IMG/VR virus record: IMGVR_UViG_2199352024_000001
Coordinates: 1-49,989 of that record
DNA from: a virus
Length of the DNA stretch: 49,989 nt
Strand: one strand, 5' to 3'
In this document: piece after piece, positions 28,828 through 37,881 of the stretch
Layout: every line of letters begins with the position of its first letter
How positions within the stretch are numbered: the first letter of the stretch is position 1
Translations under genes and position numbers: made by a program
Notes under the pieces: model-generated
What the model saw: the letters and a program-made list of their open reading frames with translations, nothing else
Database searches by the model: none
What the model was told of the DNA's origin: nothing

Positions 28828-30621
28828 TTGGCCGGTAAAGTCATACATTTTAAAACGATTGCTTCTCCTGACCAACTCGGGACTAACATCGCTAATAGCT
28901 GGTGTCAGTGGAAGACATTCAAGGTAGGGCACGAACTCGCTGGACAAGAACTCCGGAAGTACGTGTTCGCTACCGATACTACCCAGACGAGCAACTCAAA
29001 GTTGCCGTGGAAGAATACGACGACTATTCCTAAGCTATGTCAGATCAGAGATAACCTTTATGCGAACTACATGGCCTCGCTGTTTCCCAAGAGGAAATGG
29101 CTTATGTGGGATGCAGACGCTCAAGACAGCAACTCCAAAGCTAAACGCGACGCCATCGTAAACTACATGAGTTGGACCATCGGCCAAGACCGCTTTAAGC
29201 AGGAAATGGCAAAGTGTGTCCTAGATTATATCGACGACGGTAATTGCTTCGGCACCGTGGAGTGGGTCGATGAACGCTCGAATATCAAAAGCCCACCTAC
29301 TCAGGTCGGGTACGTCGGTCCTACTATCCGTCGGATTGCGCCTACTGATATTGTATTTAATCCTACGGCTCCTACTTTCCTCGAAAGCCCGAAGATCATC
29401 CGGTCGCTAGTCTCTATTGGCGAACTCAAGCAAATTCTTGAGAGCCAGAGTTCAAGTGAAGACAAGGAAGCGTGGCAAGACCTTTATGACTACCTCATAG
29501 AACTCCGGACGACTGTTCGCAACAGTCCCGGTGTAGACGTTCGTGTTGAAGACTCGTATTACCAAATGGATGGGTTTACGAACTTTCGTGCGTACCTCGA
29601 AAGTGACGTAGTAGAAATCCTAACATTCTATGGAGACATATTCGACTGGGACACAAAAGAACTCTTACATAATCATAAGATCATGGTTGTTGATCGACAC
29701 AAGATCATCAGCAAAAAACCTAACCCGAGTTACTTCGGCTTCCCACCTATCTTCCACGTAGGCTGGCGTGTCCGACAAGACAATCTCTGGGCTATGGGTC
29801 CGCTTCACAATCTCGTTGGTCTGCAATACCGTGTAGACCATATTGAGAACTTAAAAGCAGACGTATTTGATCTCTTGACGTTCCCTCCCCTCAAGATCAG
29901 GGGCTACGTAGAAGACTTTACATGGGGACCGTTTGAAAAGATTTATGTTGGAGACGAAGGTGACGTTGAAATCCTTTCCCCTCCTTTCCAAATCCTCCAA
30001 GCTAACGTCGAAATCGCGAACTACACGCAGACGATGGAGGAAATGGCAGGCTCGCCGAAGGAAGCTATGGGTTTCCGAACTCCGGGCGAAAAGACGGCGT
30101 TTGAAGTCCAAAGGCTCGAAAACGCAGCCGCGAGGATATTCCAGAGTAAAGTCGTTCAGTTTGAAGAACAATTCGTTGAACGACTTATGAATGCGATGCT
30201 TGAACTCGCCCGCAGGAATTTGTCCTCGGTTCAGTCAATCGCTGTGTTCGACGACGAGTTTAAAATCCAGACGTTCCAAACGCTGACGCCGCAGGATATT
30301 ACTGGCGCGGGTCGTATCAAACCGTTGGCTGCAAGACATTTTGCAGAACGGGCTGAAATGGTGCAGAATGTTAATAACTTCTATATGTCTGGTCCGGGCC
30401 AAGACCCTGAGGTTCGCCAGCATATCTCTAGTATCGCTATCGCCCAGCTTACGGAAGAACTCCTGAATTGGCAAGACTTCCGGATCGTACAGCCTTACGT
30501 CAGACTGTCCGAGCAGGCCGAGGCTGCTAAGTTAACTAACGTCGCTCAAGAGCAAGTCTTGATGGAGTCCCAGACTTCCTCAGGTTTGAACCCTGACGAC
30601 GTTGACTTAGAAACGCCATGA
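28828..30621 (+). CDS. Portal (head-tail connector) protein
   Basis: A 597-residue protein with a TTG start eight bases after GGGGGAG. It has the podovirus portal layout: an N-terminal region with L-Y-A-N-Y-M-A-S-L-F-P, the core with V-G-L-Q-Y-R-V-D-H-I-E-N-L-K-A-D, and a Gln/Asn-rich C-terminus. It forms the ring through which DNA enters and leaves the capsid. The ATGA junction with the next gene is at 30618. Assigned by order and family-like motifs. Confidence 0.85.
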   Translation: MAGKVIHFKTIASPDQLGTNIANSWCQWKTFKVGHELAGQELRKYVFATDTTQTSNSKLPWKNTTTIPKLCQIRDNLYANYMASLFPKRKWLMWDADAQDSNSKAKRDAIVNYMSWTIGQDRFKQEMAKCVLDYIDDGNCFGTVEWVDERSNIKSPPTQVGYVGPTIRRIAPTDIVFNPTAPTFLESPKIIRSLVSIGELKQILESQSSSEDKEAWQDLYDYLIELRTTVRNSPGVDVRVEDSYYQMDGFTNFRAYLESDVVEILTFYGDIFDWDTKELLHNHKIMVVDRHKIISKKPNPSYFGFPPIFHVGWRVRQDNLWAMGPLHNLVGLQYRVDHIENLKADVFDLLTFPPLKIRGYVEDFTWGPFEKIYVGDEGDVEILSPPFQILQANVEIANYTQTMEEMAGSPKEAMGFRTPGEKTAFEVQRLENAAARIFQSKVVQFEEQFVERLMNAMLELARRNLSSVQSIAVFDDEFKIQTFQTLTPQDITGAGRIKPLAARHFAERAEMVQNVNNFYMSGPGQDPEVRQHISSIAIAQLTEELLNWQDFRIVQPYVRLSEQAEAAKLTNVAQEQVLMESQTSSGLNPDDVDLETP

Positions 30622-30878
30622 AGCGGATATCGTTAGAATGGCTCAAAGGTATTCCCGAGGACAAGAGGGCGTCTTTTGAGGAAGTCCTGAGAAACAGCTC
30701 GCAGGCGTTAAGCCGTCTGTACGATATGTTATCAGAACGAGAAGAAGAACTGACCCGGCAGGAGAGCAATATCGGAGATTACGATACTCCTAACTGGGCA
30801 GTACGCCAAGCTCACCGTAACGGTGAGCGTTCACAAATTCGCAAGCTCAAAGACCTCTTGAGCTTCTTGAAAGGATAA
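30618..30878 (+). CDS. Small helical protein before the scaffold
   Basis: An 86-residue charged, helical protein (L-Y-D-M-L-S-E-R-E-E-E-L-T-R-Q-E) overlapping the portal stop by ATGA. Similar small genes between portal and scaffold occur in related podoviruses with no known function. Confidence 0.65.
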   Translation: MKRISLEWLKGIPEDKRASFEEVLRNSSQALSRLYDMLSEREEELTRQESNIGDYDTPNWAVRQAHRNGERSQIRKLKDLLSFLKG

Positions 30879-30881
30879 GTT

Positions 30882-31610
30882 ATGGCTGATGACCTTTTTC
30901 AGCAACTCGACCCTACCGATGTTATCGAAATTGACCACACGAAAGACTACCTACCCGAACTCGTAGGCGAAGGCAAGAAGTACAAAGACAATGAAACTCT
31001 TGCCAAGGCTGCGGTTCACAAGGATGCGTTTATCGAACAGTTGAAGCGTGAGAACGCTGAAACCCGACGGGCGCTATCCGAGCGGATAAATATGGAGCAG
31101 TTTCTAGACAAAATAGAAGCCGCGAGAAAGACGACTCCTAGCGAACCGGGGACACCCCTCGTAGAGCAGGACGGGTCAAAGTCCGCCGTTACCTCTGAGG
31201 ATATTGAAGCCCTGCTTGAGAGGCGCGAAACCGACCGTGCTCGGAAAGCAAATCTCGTAGCTGTGGAAGACAAACTCAAAGGAACTCTTGGACCAGACTA
31301 TAAACGTCGAGTCCAAGAAAAAGCACTTGCACTGAAAGTCGACACTACTTGGTTGACTGACGTAGCTGCGCGCAATCCTGATGCGTTCTATGAACTCATG
31401 GGATTGAACCAGACTACAGAACAATCAGGTTACACACCGCCTCCGCGTAGCTCTGTTACTGCGCCTTCTGTTTCAAACCAGAAGAACTATGCGTACTATA
31501 ACAAGATGCGTCAGGAGAAAGGTGAGGGTTGGTATTTCAGTGTTCCTGTCCAACAAGAACGGTGGAAGGCCCTCCAAGAACTTGGTGAGGATGCCTTCTA
31601 CAAAAAGTAA
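30882..31610 (+). CDS. Capsid scaffolding protein
   Basis: A 242-residue acidic protein. Its first 90 residues are charged helices (F-I-E-Q-L-K-R-E-N-A-E-T-R-R-A-L), the centre is coiled-coil-like (L-L-E-R-R-E-T-D-R-A-R-K) and the C-terminus is compact. Size, composition and place just before the major capsid gene match podovirus scaffolds, which shape the procapsid and are then released. Confidence 0.8.
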   Translation: MADDLFQQLDPTDVIEIDHTKDYLPELVGEGKKYKDNETLAKAAVHKDAFIEQLKRENAETRRALSERINMEQFLDKIEAARKTTPSEPGTPLVEQDGSKSAVTSEDIEALLERRETDRARKANLVAVEDKLKGTLGPDYKRRVQEKALALKVDTTWLTDVAARNPDAFYELMGLNQTTEQSGYTPPPRSSVTAPSVSNQKNYAYYNKMRQEKGEGWYFSVPVQQERWKALQELGEDAFYKK

Positions 31611-31623
31611 CTAGGAGGATACC

Positions 31624-32568
31624 GTGGCTCATTCATCCACGAATACTGACTACCTAACTCGGGCCAATTTGTGGTCGACCGAGCTGAAAGATATTCAGCA
31701 GTTCGATCTTCTTGGCACGCAGTACGTTCGTATGCTTGACTTCCCTGACGGCGATACGTTGAATATCCCGTCGATTGGTCAGCTCGAAGTCCAGGACTAC
31801 GCAGAGAACATGCCTGTTCGCTACACTGCGATGGATACTGGTAACTTCACCTTCACTATCACGGAGTACAAATCTTCGGCGGTGTACATTACTCAGAAGG
31901 CGCGGCAGGACTTGTTCTATGCTTCGCAGCTTGAGTCGCAGTTCGTCCCGAAGATGGCCCGTTCGATTGCGGAAGATATGGAAGCGTTTACGCTTGCTAT
32001 CGGTCCCGATGGTCAGACGGCTAGTAACGCCAACACCATCAATGGCGCAAGCCATCGTTGGATTGGTTCCGGTGCGAGTGAGACGATTGATGTCGTAGAC
32101 TTTGCCAAAGCTCTGTATTCGTTGCAGAAGGCTGGCTATCCGTCGACGAACTTGATCGCCATTGTTGACCCGTCGGTAGAGTATAAATTGAATACTCTTA
32201 CCAACCTTACTAACGTCAGCAACAACCCCCATTGGGAAGGCATTATCACTACGGGTCACCGTACTGGTATGCGCTTCGTTAAGAACATCTATGGCTTCGA
32301 CGTTTACGTCAGCCACTTCTTGAAGTCTGGGTTGACCGACTCCATCAGCGGCCTCACGGCTGGTGCAGGCGTCGCCAATCTGTTCTTCTCGGCGACTCCA
32401 GATGTTCTCCCCTTCGTTGGTGCCATCCGGCAGGCTCCGAAGGTGGACGCTTCCTATAACAAAGATTTCCAGCGCGAGGAATATGTCACTACCTGTCGGT
32501 ATGGCATGAAACTCTTCCGCCCGGATAATCTGGTTGTCGTCATCACTGACACCGACCAAGTGTTCTAA
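31624..32568 (+). CDS. Major capsid protein
   Basis: A 314-residue protein starting at GTG behind a strong AGGAGG site. It has the HK97-like pattern of T7-type capsid proteins: an N-arm, a beta-rich E-loop region (T-L-N-I-P-S-I-G-Q-L-E-V), and a long spine helix segment (K-M-A-R-S-I-A-E-D-M-E-A-F). The leader AGGAGGATA before the start recurs before the next gene, consistent with high expression. Confidence 0.85.
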   Translation: MAHSSTNTDYLTRANLWSTELKDIQQFDLLGTQYVRMLDFPDGDTLNIPSIGQLEVQDYAENMPVRYTAMDTGNFTFTITEYKSSAVYITQKARQDLFYASQLESQFVPKMARSIAEDMEAFTLAIGPDGQTASNANTINGASHRWIGSGASETIDVVDFAKALYSLQKAGYPSTNLIAIVDPSVEYKLNTLTNLTNVSNNPHWEGIITTGHRTGMRFVKNIYGFDVYVSHFLKSGLTDSISGLTAGAGVANLFFSATPDVLPFVGAIRQAPKVDASYNKDFQREEYVTTCRYGMKLFRPDNLVVVITDTDQVF

Positions 32569-32580
32569 TAGGAGGATATC

Positions 32581-33129
32581 ATGGCTGTTGTTTCCCTTAA
32601 TAGCGGTGCTGCTGCTAACCCGACGGGTGATAATCTTTTGATTATCTATCCGAACGGTCGTGGCACCGAAACCCGTGCAGGCGAAGTGTCATCTGCGGGG
32701 AGTAAGCATATTACGGAAGTGTTTGTTACACTTGCGTCGTTGCCTACTGTGGCCTCTGGCAATAAACAAATTCTTGCCGAGAACGTCACTATTCCTGCTC
32801 TTGCTTTCATTGAAAAAGTGGAAGTATTCGTCTCGAAAGAAACGGCTGGTGTAAACGCCAACCTCGATCTCGGTTTTGTTAAAGCCGTAGACCGGACTAC
32901 CGAAGTTGACTTCAATGGCTTGTTGGCCGCTGCGGACGCCTTCAATGGTGGTACGGACCTTGGTACTGTTACCGAGTTCGTTGTCGGCACGACTGAGGCA
33001 GGTGCCGTTATCGGTACTCAGCTTCCGTTTACCAGCCTTATCACCGCCAACGCGGAAACTGCTGATTGGACTGCGGGTGTTCTTCGCATCCGTATCCATT
33101 GGTCGGTTGTCCTCTTGGCCGACGATTAA
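32581..33129 (+). CDS. Head decoration-like protein
   Basis: A 182-residue strand-rich protein without Cys or Trp-rich cores (P-A-L-A-F-I-E-K-V-E-V-F-V, then A-N-L-D-L-G-F-V-K-A). Strong AGGAGG site. Placed right after the major capsid protein, as head-stabilising or vertex proteins often are. Structure-based inference. Confidence 0.6.
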   Translation: MAVVSLNSGAAANPTGDNLLIIYPNGRGTETRAGEVSSAGSKHITEVFVTLASLPTVASGNKQILAENVTIPALAFIEKVEVFVSKETAGVNANLDLGFVKAVDRTTEVDFNGLLAAADAFNGGTDLGTVTEFVVGTTEAGAVIGTQLPFTSLITANAETADWTAGVLRIRIHWSVVLLADD

Positions 33130-33141
33130 TCTCTAACTGGT

Positions 33142-33158
33142 GGGGGCCGTGTGCCCCC
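33142..33158 (+). terminator. GC hairpin between head genes
   Basis: GGGGGC and GCCCCC pair around a CGTGT loop, without a proper U-tract. It may slow transcription or protect the capsid mRNA 3' end rather than fully terminate, because genes continue downstream on the same strand. Confidence 0.5.
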
Positions 33159-33181
33159 GCCTCTCTTGAAAGGAGATTAAT

Positions 33182-33808
33182 ATGTCTAGCTCAGAAGTTG
33201 ACCAAGGTGGTCTAACCCTTATCGTCAAAGATATTAAGGTTGGGGCTACTCGTCCGGGAATGGAAGCGTCGGCAACGTCGTTGTCTAGTACCGAACTTGG
33301 TTTCCTTGATGGTGTCACGGCTTCATCTGGTGTCGTTGCCAGTAAAGCAGTGATTGCAAACTCTAGCGGTCAAGTCCCGTATGTTCCGCAGGTGATCCGT
33401 CATACGACGGGTGCTACGCGGACACTCACGGCTGCCCAGAGTGGTGCTATTGTCTACCTTGACAAAGCAGATGGTGTCGTAATTACGATGCCTGCCACTT
33501 CGGTTGGTTTGATGTACCGTTTCATCGTTCTTACATCGGTTACGTCTAACGCATATAAACTGTCTTCGGCGACTCAGGGAACTGAGTTCTTCGACGGAAC
33601 TGTGAATAGCGCTCAGGACGCTGCTGTGGCTTCGACGGTGTTTACGGGCGACGGTAGTACCCACGATAACGTCAGTATGAACGGTACCACTACTGGTGGC
33701 CTCGTTGGTACTGATATTCTTGTCGTGTGTACGGCTGCTAATAAATGGAGTGTTTGCGGCGACGTTCGTGCGAACGGTACGGAAGCAACTCCGTTCTCTA
33801 CTACGTAA
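33182..33808 (+). CDS. Head/tail fibre-like structural protein
   Basis: A 208-residue protein with AAAGGAG before the ATG. The segment S-T-E-L-G-F-L-D-G-V-T-A-S-S-G-V-V-A-S-K-A is a widespread fibre-type repeat, followed by beta-rich sequence. It is very similar in style to small head-fibre proteins. Probably displayed on the capsid or tail. Confidence 0.65.
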   Translation: MSSSEVDQGGLTLIVKDIKVGATRPGMEASATSLSSTELGFLDGVTASSGVVASKAVIANSSGQVPYVPQVIRHTTGATRTLTAAQSGAIVYLDKADGVVITMPATSVGLMYRFIVLTSVTSNAYKLSSATQGTEFFDGTVNSAQDAAVASTVFTGDGSTHDNVSMNGTTTGGLVGTDILVVCTAANKWSVCGDVRANGTEATPFSTT

Positions 33809-33814
33809 CGTTAT

Positions 33815-33840
33815 TAGAGGGGGTGTAGAAACCCCCTCTA
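33815..33840 (+). terminator. Perfect 10-bp hairpin between fibre genes
   Basis: TAGAGGGGGT (33815-33824) and ACCCCCTCTA (33831-33840) pair perfectly around a six-base loop; only a weak T-tract follows. Likely an attenuator or RNA-stabilising stem. Confidence 0.6.
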
Positions 33841-33859
33841 TTCTCTGTAAGGGATTAGC

Positions 33860-34471
33860 ATGGCAACAATCGGCCATAAGAATTTAACAGGCACACAGCT
33901 ACACGAACCGAAAGGTATCGCTGCGGCTGCGGCTAACAAACTTTATGTGTCCAACGGTTCCGGGTCGGGGACTTGGCAGAAAATCACTGCCGACCAGTTG
34001 ACTGGCTCTGGCAATCCATACGGAGGCCAGCTTTTCCACCTGCAACACCAAGAGTCGTCTGGTGTTTCTGGCGGTACATTCACTAGTGGATCGTGGGCTA
34101 AGCGAACTCTTAACACGACTTTGACAAACGAAATCTCTAGCGCCTCTGTGGCGTCTAGTGTACTGTCGCTGCCTGCTGGTACTTACGAAGCCGACGCTCT
34201 AGCTATCGCCTACCGAGTAAACGGGCACCAATTAAGACTATACAATACGACAGACGGCAGCACCTTGCTGGTAGGACTAACAGGTCGAAACGATAGCGCA
34301 GATACGCAGAATAGTATCGCCCATGTACGCGGTCGTTTTACTCTATCAGGAACTAAAAACGTAGAATTACAACATCAAGGTGCGACGACCAGAGCGGCAG
34401 ACGGATTTGGTATTGCTGCGTCGTTAAATACCGAAGTCTACGTTGATATTCAGATTAGAAAAGTAGCGTAA
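33860..34471 (+). CDS. Fibre protein with C1q-like jelly-roll C-terminus
   Basis: A 203-residue protein. The N-terminal segment H-K-N-L-T-G-T-Q-L-H-E-P-K-G-I-A-A-A-A-A resembles the attachment region of phage fibres. The second half (L-N-T-T-L-T-N-E-I to A-G-T-Y-E-A-D-A, then N-G-H-Q-L-R-L-Y-N-T-T-D-G-S) has the pattern of C1q/TNF-like trimeric heads. Likely a receptor-binding or adhesive fibre. Joined by TAATG to the long fibre gene. Confidence 0.7.
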   Translation: MATIGHKNLTGTQLHEPKGIAAAAANKLYVSNGSGSGTWQKITADQLTGSGNPYGGQLFHLQHQESSGVSGGTFTSGSWAKRTLNTTLTNEISSASVASSVLSLPAGTYEADALAIAYRVNGHQLRLYNTTDGSTLLVGLTGRNDSADTQNSIAHVRGRFTLSGTKNVELQHQGATTRAADGFGIAASLNTEVYVDIQIRKVA

Positions 34472-36681
34472 TGGCAAAACTGGTTCTATCTGATCTTGCC
34501 AACACAAGTAATCCGACTACGACAGCTAGCACTGTTAACCTCAATAACGACCGAATTGAGGCTGCTCTAGAGAACACGCTATCTCGCGACGGCACAAGCC
34601 CGAACAATATGGATGCTGACCTTGATATGGACAGCAACCGTATTATTAATCTTATTGCCGCTGTTGCTGCTACCGAACCAGTCAGAAAAGCTGAACTTGA
34701 CGCCGAGATTGTTGATTTAACTGCTGTAGTTAATGATGCCGTATCTGACGTTAACGCTACTGCAAGCACTCTTCAAACTCAAATTGACACGATAACGCCG
34801 CAACTAGCGACGCTAAACAGCAGTGTGGCATCGGCAGCTTCATCTGCCACGGCTGCGGCTGGATCAGCGGTGTCGGCTGCGGCGGCACAAACTGCTGCCG
34901 AGGTAGCTAGAGCTGCTGCCGAAGCTGCTGCTATCGACGCACAGAATATCACGGCTGCGGAAATAACTTCCTCCGCAACAGGTAGCATTGCTGCTACTAC
35001 TGTTCAAGGAGCTATTGCAGAACTCGCTAGTGAGAAAGCTGATAAAACTCTTAGTCTAACCGCTGGCAGTGGTCTGACTGGTGGCGGAGATTTATCAGCG
35101 AACCGAACGTTTGCTGTCGGTGCTGGAACGGGTATTACTGTAAACGCAGATGATGTAGCACTCGATACGGCTAGCACTAGAAACACAGATCACAGTTCAG
35201 TTGTCCTTACTGCCGGTGCAGGTCTAACTGGTGGTGGGGATATCTCCGCTTCAAGAAGTCTTGCGGTAGGAGCAGGAACAGGTATCACTGTTAACGCTGA
35301 CGATGTTGCCATTAACTTCGGCAACGCGAATACTTGGACAGCAGCGCAAAGTTTCAATACTCTGTTGGATGCCCAGCAGGATGTACGTTTATCCGGTGAT
35401 ATCACACCGACTCAAATAACGAGTAACCAAAACAATTACTCGCCGACTGGCCTTTCTACAGCTTCGACAGTACGGCTGAGTACCGACGCTTCTAGGGATA
35501 TCACAGGTTTGTCTGGTGGGGCAGATGGCCGTGTCCTTGTCCTTCATAATATTGGGTCTTTTAATATCGTCTTAAAAGACGAAAATGCTTCATCTACCGC
35601 TGCTAATAGATTTGCGCTAAGCGCAGATTTGACTCTAAATGCTGACCAGTCTACGTTAATCCACTACGATAGCACGGCTTCTCGTTGGCGGGTAGTCGGC
35701 GGTTCGTCTGGTGGCACACTGACAGACGGTGACAAAGGTGATATAACCGTCTCCGGCACCGGAGCAACATGGACTATAGACAACACAGTTGTATCAAATG
35801 CTAAACTAGCTGATGTTGCGACAGCTACATTCAAAGGCCGCACTACAGCCGGAACTGGTGTTCCGGAAGATTTAACAGTGGCGCAAGCTAGGACGCTTCT
35901 TAGCACCAGAGAAGTGTTAACTGCTACCCGGACTTATTACGTTCGCACCGATGGCTCTGACTCCAATACAGGGCTTGCAGACACGGCTGGCGGGGCGTTC
36001 CTGACCATCCAGAAAGCCGTTGACACGGTTGCTACTTTGGATACCGCGACGTTCGACGTAACCATTCAGGTTCGGAGTGGAACATACACAGGCGGTGTTA
36101 TTCTGAAAACTATCGTCGGTGCTGGACGCGGCCTCTTGGTAGGGGACACTGCAACACCGGCCAACGTCATCATCAGCAAGACCAGCGCCAACGCGGTGAA
36201 GGGCGAAAACATTTCCGGCGCGTGGGAAATCCACGGCTTCAAGCTTCAAACAACGACTTCTGGTTCCGGTCTGTATGTGTCCGGTCCATCGGTCTCTCTT
36301 GTATACGGGCAGATGGACTTCGGTGTTTGCGTCGACGGCCACACATGGGCGACGGCTGGCGCGCGGTTGGTGTGTGACGCGAACTACTCAATCACCGGCG
36401 GTACCGGATTTCATTGGCTGGTCGAACAAAGCGCATCGTTGCTGTGCAAGAGCAAGACTATCACGTTGACGGGAACGCCAGCGTTTTCTTCCGGTTTTGC
36501 GTTTTGCCGTAACTGCGGCTCGATGGATATTTCGGCCAACACGTTCTCAGGTGCTGCAACTGGATCGCGGTACTCGGTCTCCCGTGTTGCGATCATCGAT
36601 ACCGGCGGAGGTGGGGCGACCTATCTACCCGGCAACTCTGCCGGAACCGAGACGACAGCCACTTTTGGTAAATATGAATAA
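34471..36681 (+). CDS. Long tail fibre / tailspike
   Basis: A 736-residue protein. The N-terminus (L-S-R-D-G-T-S-P-N-N-M-D-A-D-L-D-M) is the podovirus fibre adaptor. The coiled coil and Ala-rich part (about 95-180) is followed by two tandem repeats of L-T-A-G-x-G-L-T-G-G-G-D (about residues 194-285). The C-terminal 250 residues start Y-Y-V-R-T-D-G-S-D-S-N-T-G and look like a pectate-lyase-type beta-helix. G+C rises from about 40% to about 62% in hand-counted samples before and within this end, so the receptor-binding part was probably exchanged. Likely attachment or polysaccharide-degrading protein. Confidence 0.8.
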   Translation: MAKLVLSDLANTSNPTTTASTVNLNNDRIEAALENTLSRDGTSPNNMDADLDMDSNRIINLIAAVAATEPVRKAELDAEIVDLTAVVNDAVSDVNATASTLQTQIDTITPQLATLNSSVASAASSATAAAGSAVSAAAAQTAAEVARAAAEAAAIDAQNITAAEITSSATGSIAATTVQGAIAELASEKADKTLSLTAGSGLTGGGDLSANRTFAVGAGTGITVNADDVALDTASTRNTDHSSVVLTAGAGLTGGGDISASRSLAVGAGTGITVNADDVAINFGNANTWTAAQSFNTLLDAQQDVRLSGDITPTQITSNQNNYSPTGLSTASTVRLSTDASRDITGLSGGADGRVLVLHNIGSFNIVLKDENASSTAANRFALSADLTLNADQSTLIHYDSTASRWRVVGGSSGGTLTDGDKGDITVSGTGATWTIDNTVVSNAKLADVATATFKGRTTAGTGVPEDLTVAQARTLLSTREVLTATRTYYVRTDGSDSNTGLADTAGGAFLTIQKAVDTVATLDTATFDVTIQVRSGTYTGGVILKTIVGAGRGLLVGDTATPANVIISKTSANAVKGENISGAWEIHGFKLQTTTSGSGLYVSGPSVSLVYGQMDFGVCVDGHTWATAGARLVCDANYSITGGTGFHWLVEQSASLLCKSKTITLTGTPAFSSGFAFCRNCGSMDISANTFSGAATGSRYSVSRVAIIDTGGGGATYLPGNSAGTETTATFGKYE

Positions 36682-36705
36682 TACTCAAACTCATGGTGTC
36701 ATGAA

Positions 36706-37263
36706 ATGACTGAACGGTTTGCTCGTCCTGCTATTATCTACCCGGTAAACGGTAACGCTCCTGCTGCCGTGACAGGGAAAACCTCCTACGTCGAATTATT
36801 CAACCCGTTCGGCAGTGGCGTATTACTCAAGGACATTATCGCCCGCGTTAGCGAGGCAACGTTCGTCTCCTATGGCATCGTCGGCTCGACCATCACCGCC
36901 GCTCAGGGCGGCACCACAGAGGACCAGAACCGCCCACCGATCTTTGATAATGCGAACTTTAGTGAAAGCCGTGGTCTTAAGATGGACGAAACCGGCGTAG
37001 CCGCGCTCGCTCAAGCCCATACTCGTGTTAAAGTGTGTGGTCCGGGAACCGTGTGCTACGTAGAAGCGCAATCAGGCGTGTCTAAATATGAGTACGAGTT
37101 TGGCCAGTACGGCAATTTCAAACTCAATCCTGCCACTGTAACAGAGTTGCGGCTAGACGGTTTGGTGTTGGGTGAGCATCGACATTTGATCTTCCGAAAT
37201 GATGTATTTGGTCAGCCGATCCGCGTTGAGTTTAACTGGACCGAAGTTCCGACAACCCCTTAG
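36706..37263 (+). CDS. Possible spike accessory protein, 185 residues
   Basis: A 185-residue strand-rich protein directly after the tailspike. It shares the GC-rich composition of the spike end, at least in its first half, suggesting they moved as a unit. It opens M-T-E-R-F-A-R-P-A-I-I-Y and ends with a hydrophobic strand. It may be a chaperone, a second receptor-binding subunit or a fibre tip. Not recognised. Confidence 0.55.
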   Translation: MTERFARPAIIYPVNGNAPAAVTGKTSYVELFNPFGSGVLLKDIIARVSEATFVSYGIVGSTITAAQGGTTEDQNRPPIFDNANFSESRGLKMDETGVAALAQAHTRVKVCGPGTVCYVEAQSGVSKYEYEFGQYGNFKLNPATVTELRLDGLVLGEHRHLIFRNDVFGQPIRVEFNWTEVPTTP

Positions 37264-37274
37264 GAAACACGTCT

Positions 37275-37505
37275 TTGAAAAAGCTCTGGAATAAGTTTGT
37301 CTCTGGGTTTGAAACCGGAGTTTGGAACGTTGGTTTGTTTCTTGTAGGTCTTGCTGATAACCAAGAAGTCATGAGCCTACAAGGTATCCTGCCTGAAAAG
37401 TTTGGCAACATCTTTATGATTATCGGCGCTGTGGGTATTCTTCTGAGGTACTTTGTTTCCCTCGGTTGGATTAAACCGTTTAAGGATGAAGATGTGGTTT
37501 CTTAA
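37275..37505 (+). CDS. Small membrane protein, holin-like
   Basis: A 76-residue protein starting with TTG. Hydrophobic segments lie at about residues 14-26 (G-V-W-N-V-G-L-F-L-V-G-L) and 42-60 (K-F-G-N-I-F-M-I-I-G-A-V-G-I-L-L-R-Y-F), then a charged end. It resembles small phage membrane proteins of the DUF7940 type, from memory. Its end overlaps the next membrane gene. Holin or holin partner is plausible. Confidence 0.55.
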   Translation: MKKLWNKFVSGFETGVWNVGLFLVGLADNQEVMSLQGILPEKFGNIFMIIGAVGILLRYFVSLGWIKPFKDEDVVS

Positions 37506-37881
37506 ACTAATACTGGGTCTTGGGTCTGTCATAGACGGTGTGTTTGCATATCTGAATAAGAAACAAGACATTGACCTTGAGAAGTACAAAGTCGATGGTG
37601 TTATAGACGAAAGAATTATTTCAGCCGAGATTGCGATTATCCAAGCGCGTGCCTCAGTTATGTCCCATCTCACATGGGTTCATAAAGGGTTTGGTGCCGT
37701 TGCGTTACTATACTTCTCGGCTGTTGTTTACGATGCTCTGACAGAACAACTCTTCCCATCTGTCCATTGGGATGTTATGGAGCTAAAAGGTTTGTCAGCT
37801 ATTACATTCAACATGGTCGTAGGGTTTTACTTTCTCCAATCTGGCGTTAGCACTTTAGTTGGAAAGATTACAGGTCGATGA
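37492..37881 (+). CDS. Membrane protein, holin candidate
   Basis: A 129-residue protein from ATG 37492, which has AAGGA five bases upstream and overlaps the preceding gene. It has an N-terminal hydrophobic stretch, a charged middle helix (I-D-L-E-K-Y-K-V-D) and two later spans (G-F-G-A-V-A-L-L-Y-F and F-N-M-V-V-G-F-Y-F-L). The topology fits a three-span holin-like protein. Two adjacent membrane genes amid tail genes is a mosaic arrangement. Confidence 0.55.
   Translation: MWFLKLILGLGSVIDGVFAYLNKKQDIDLEKYKVDGVIDERIISAEIAIIQARASVMSHLTWVHKGFGAVALLYFSAVVYDALTEQLFPSVHWDVMELKGLSAITFNMVVGFYFLQSGVSTLVGKITGR

Noticed and set aside
31654-32559. A 301-codon open frame antisense to the major capsid gene
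   Set aside because: The capsid reading on the other strand has a strong ribosome site and family-like sequence; the antisense frame reads as a codon-bias shadow with no start signal.
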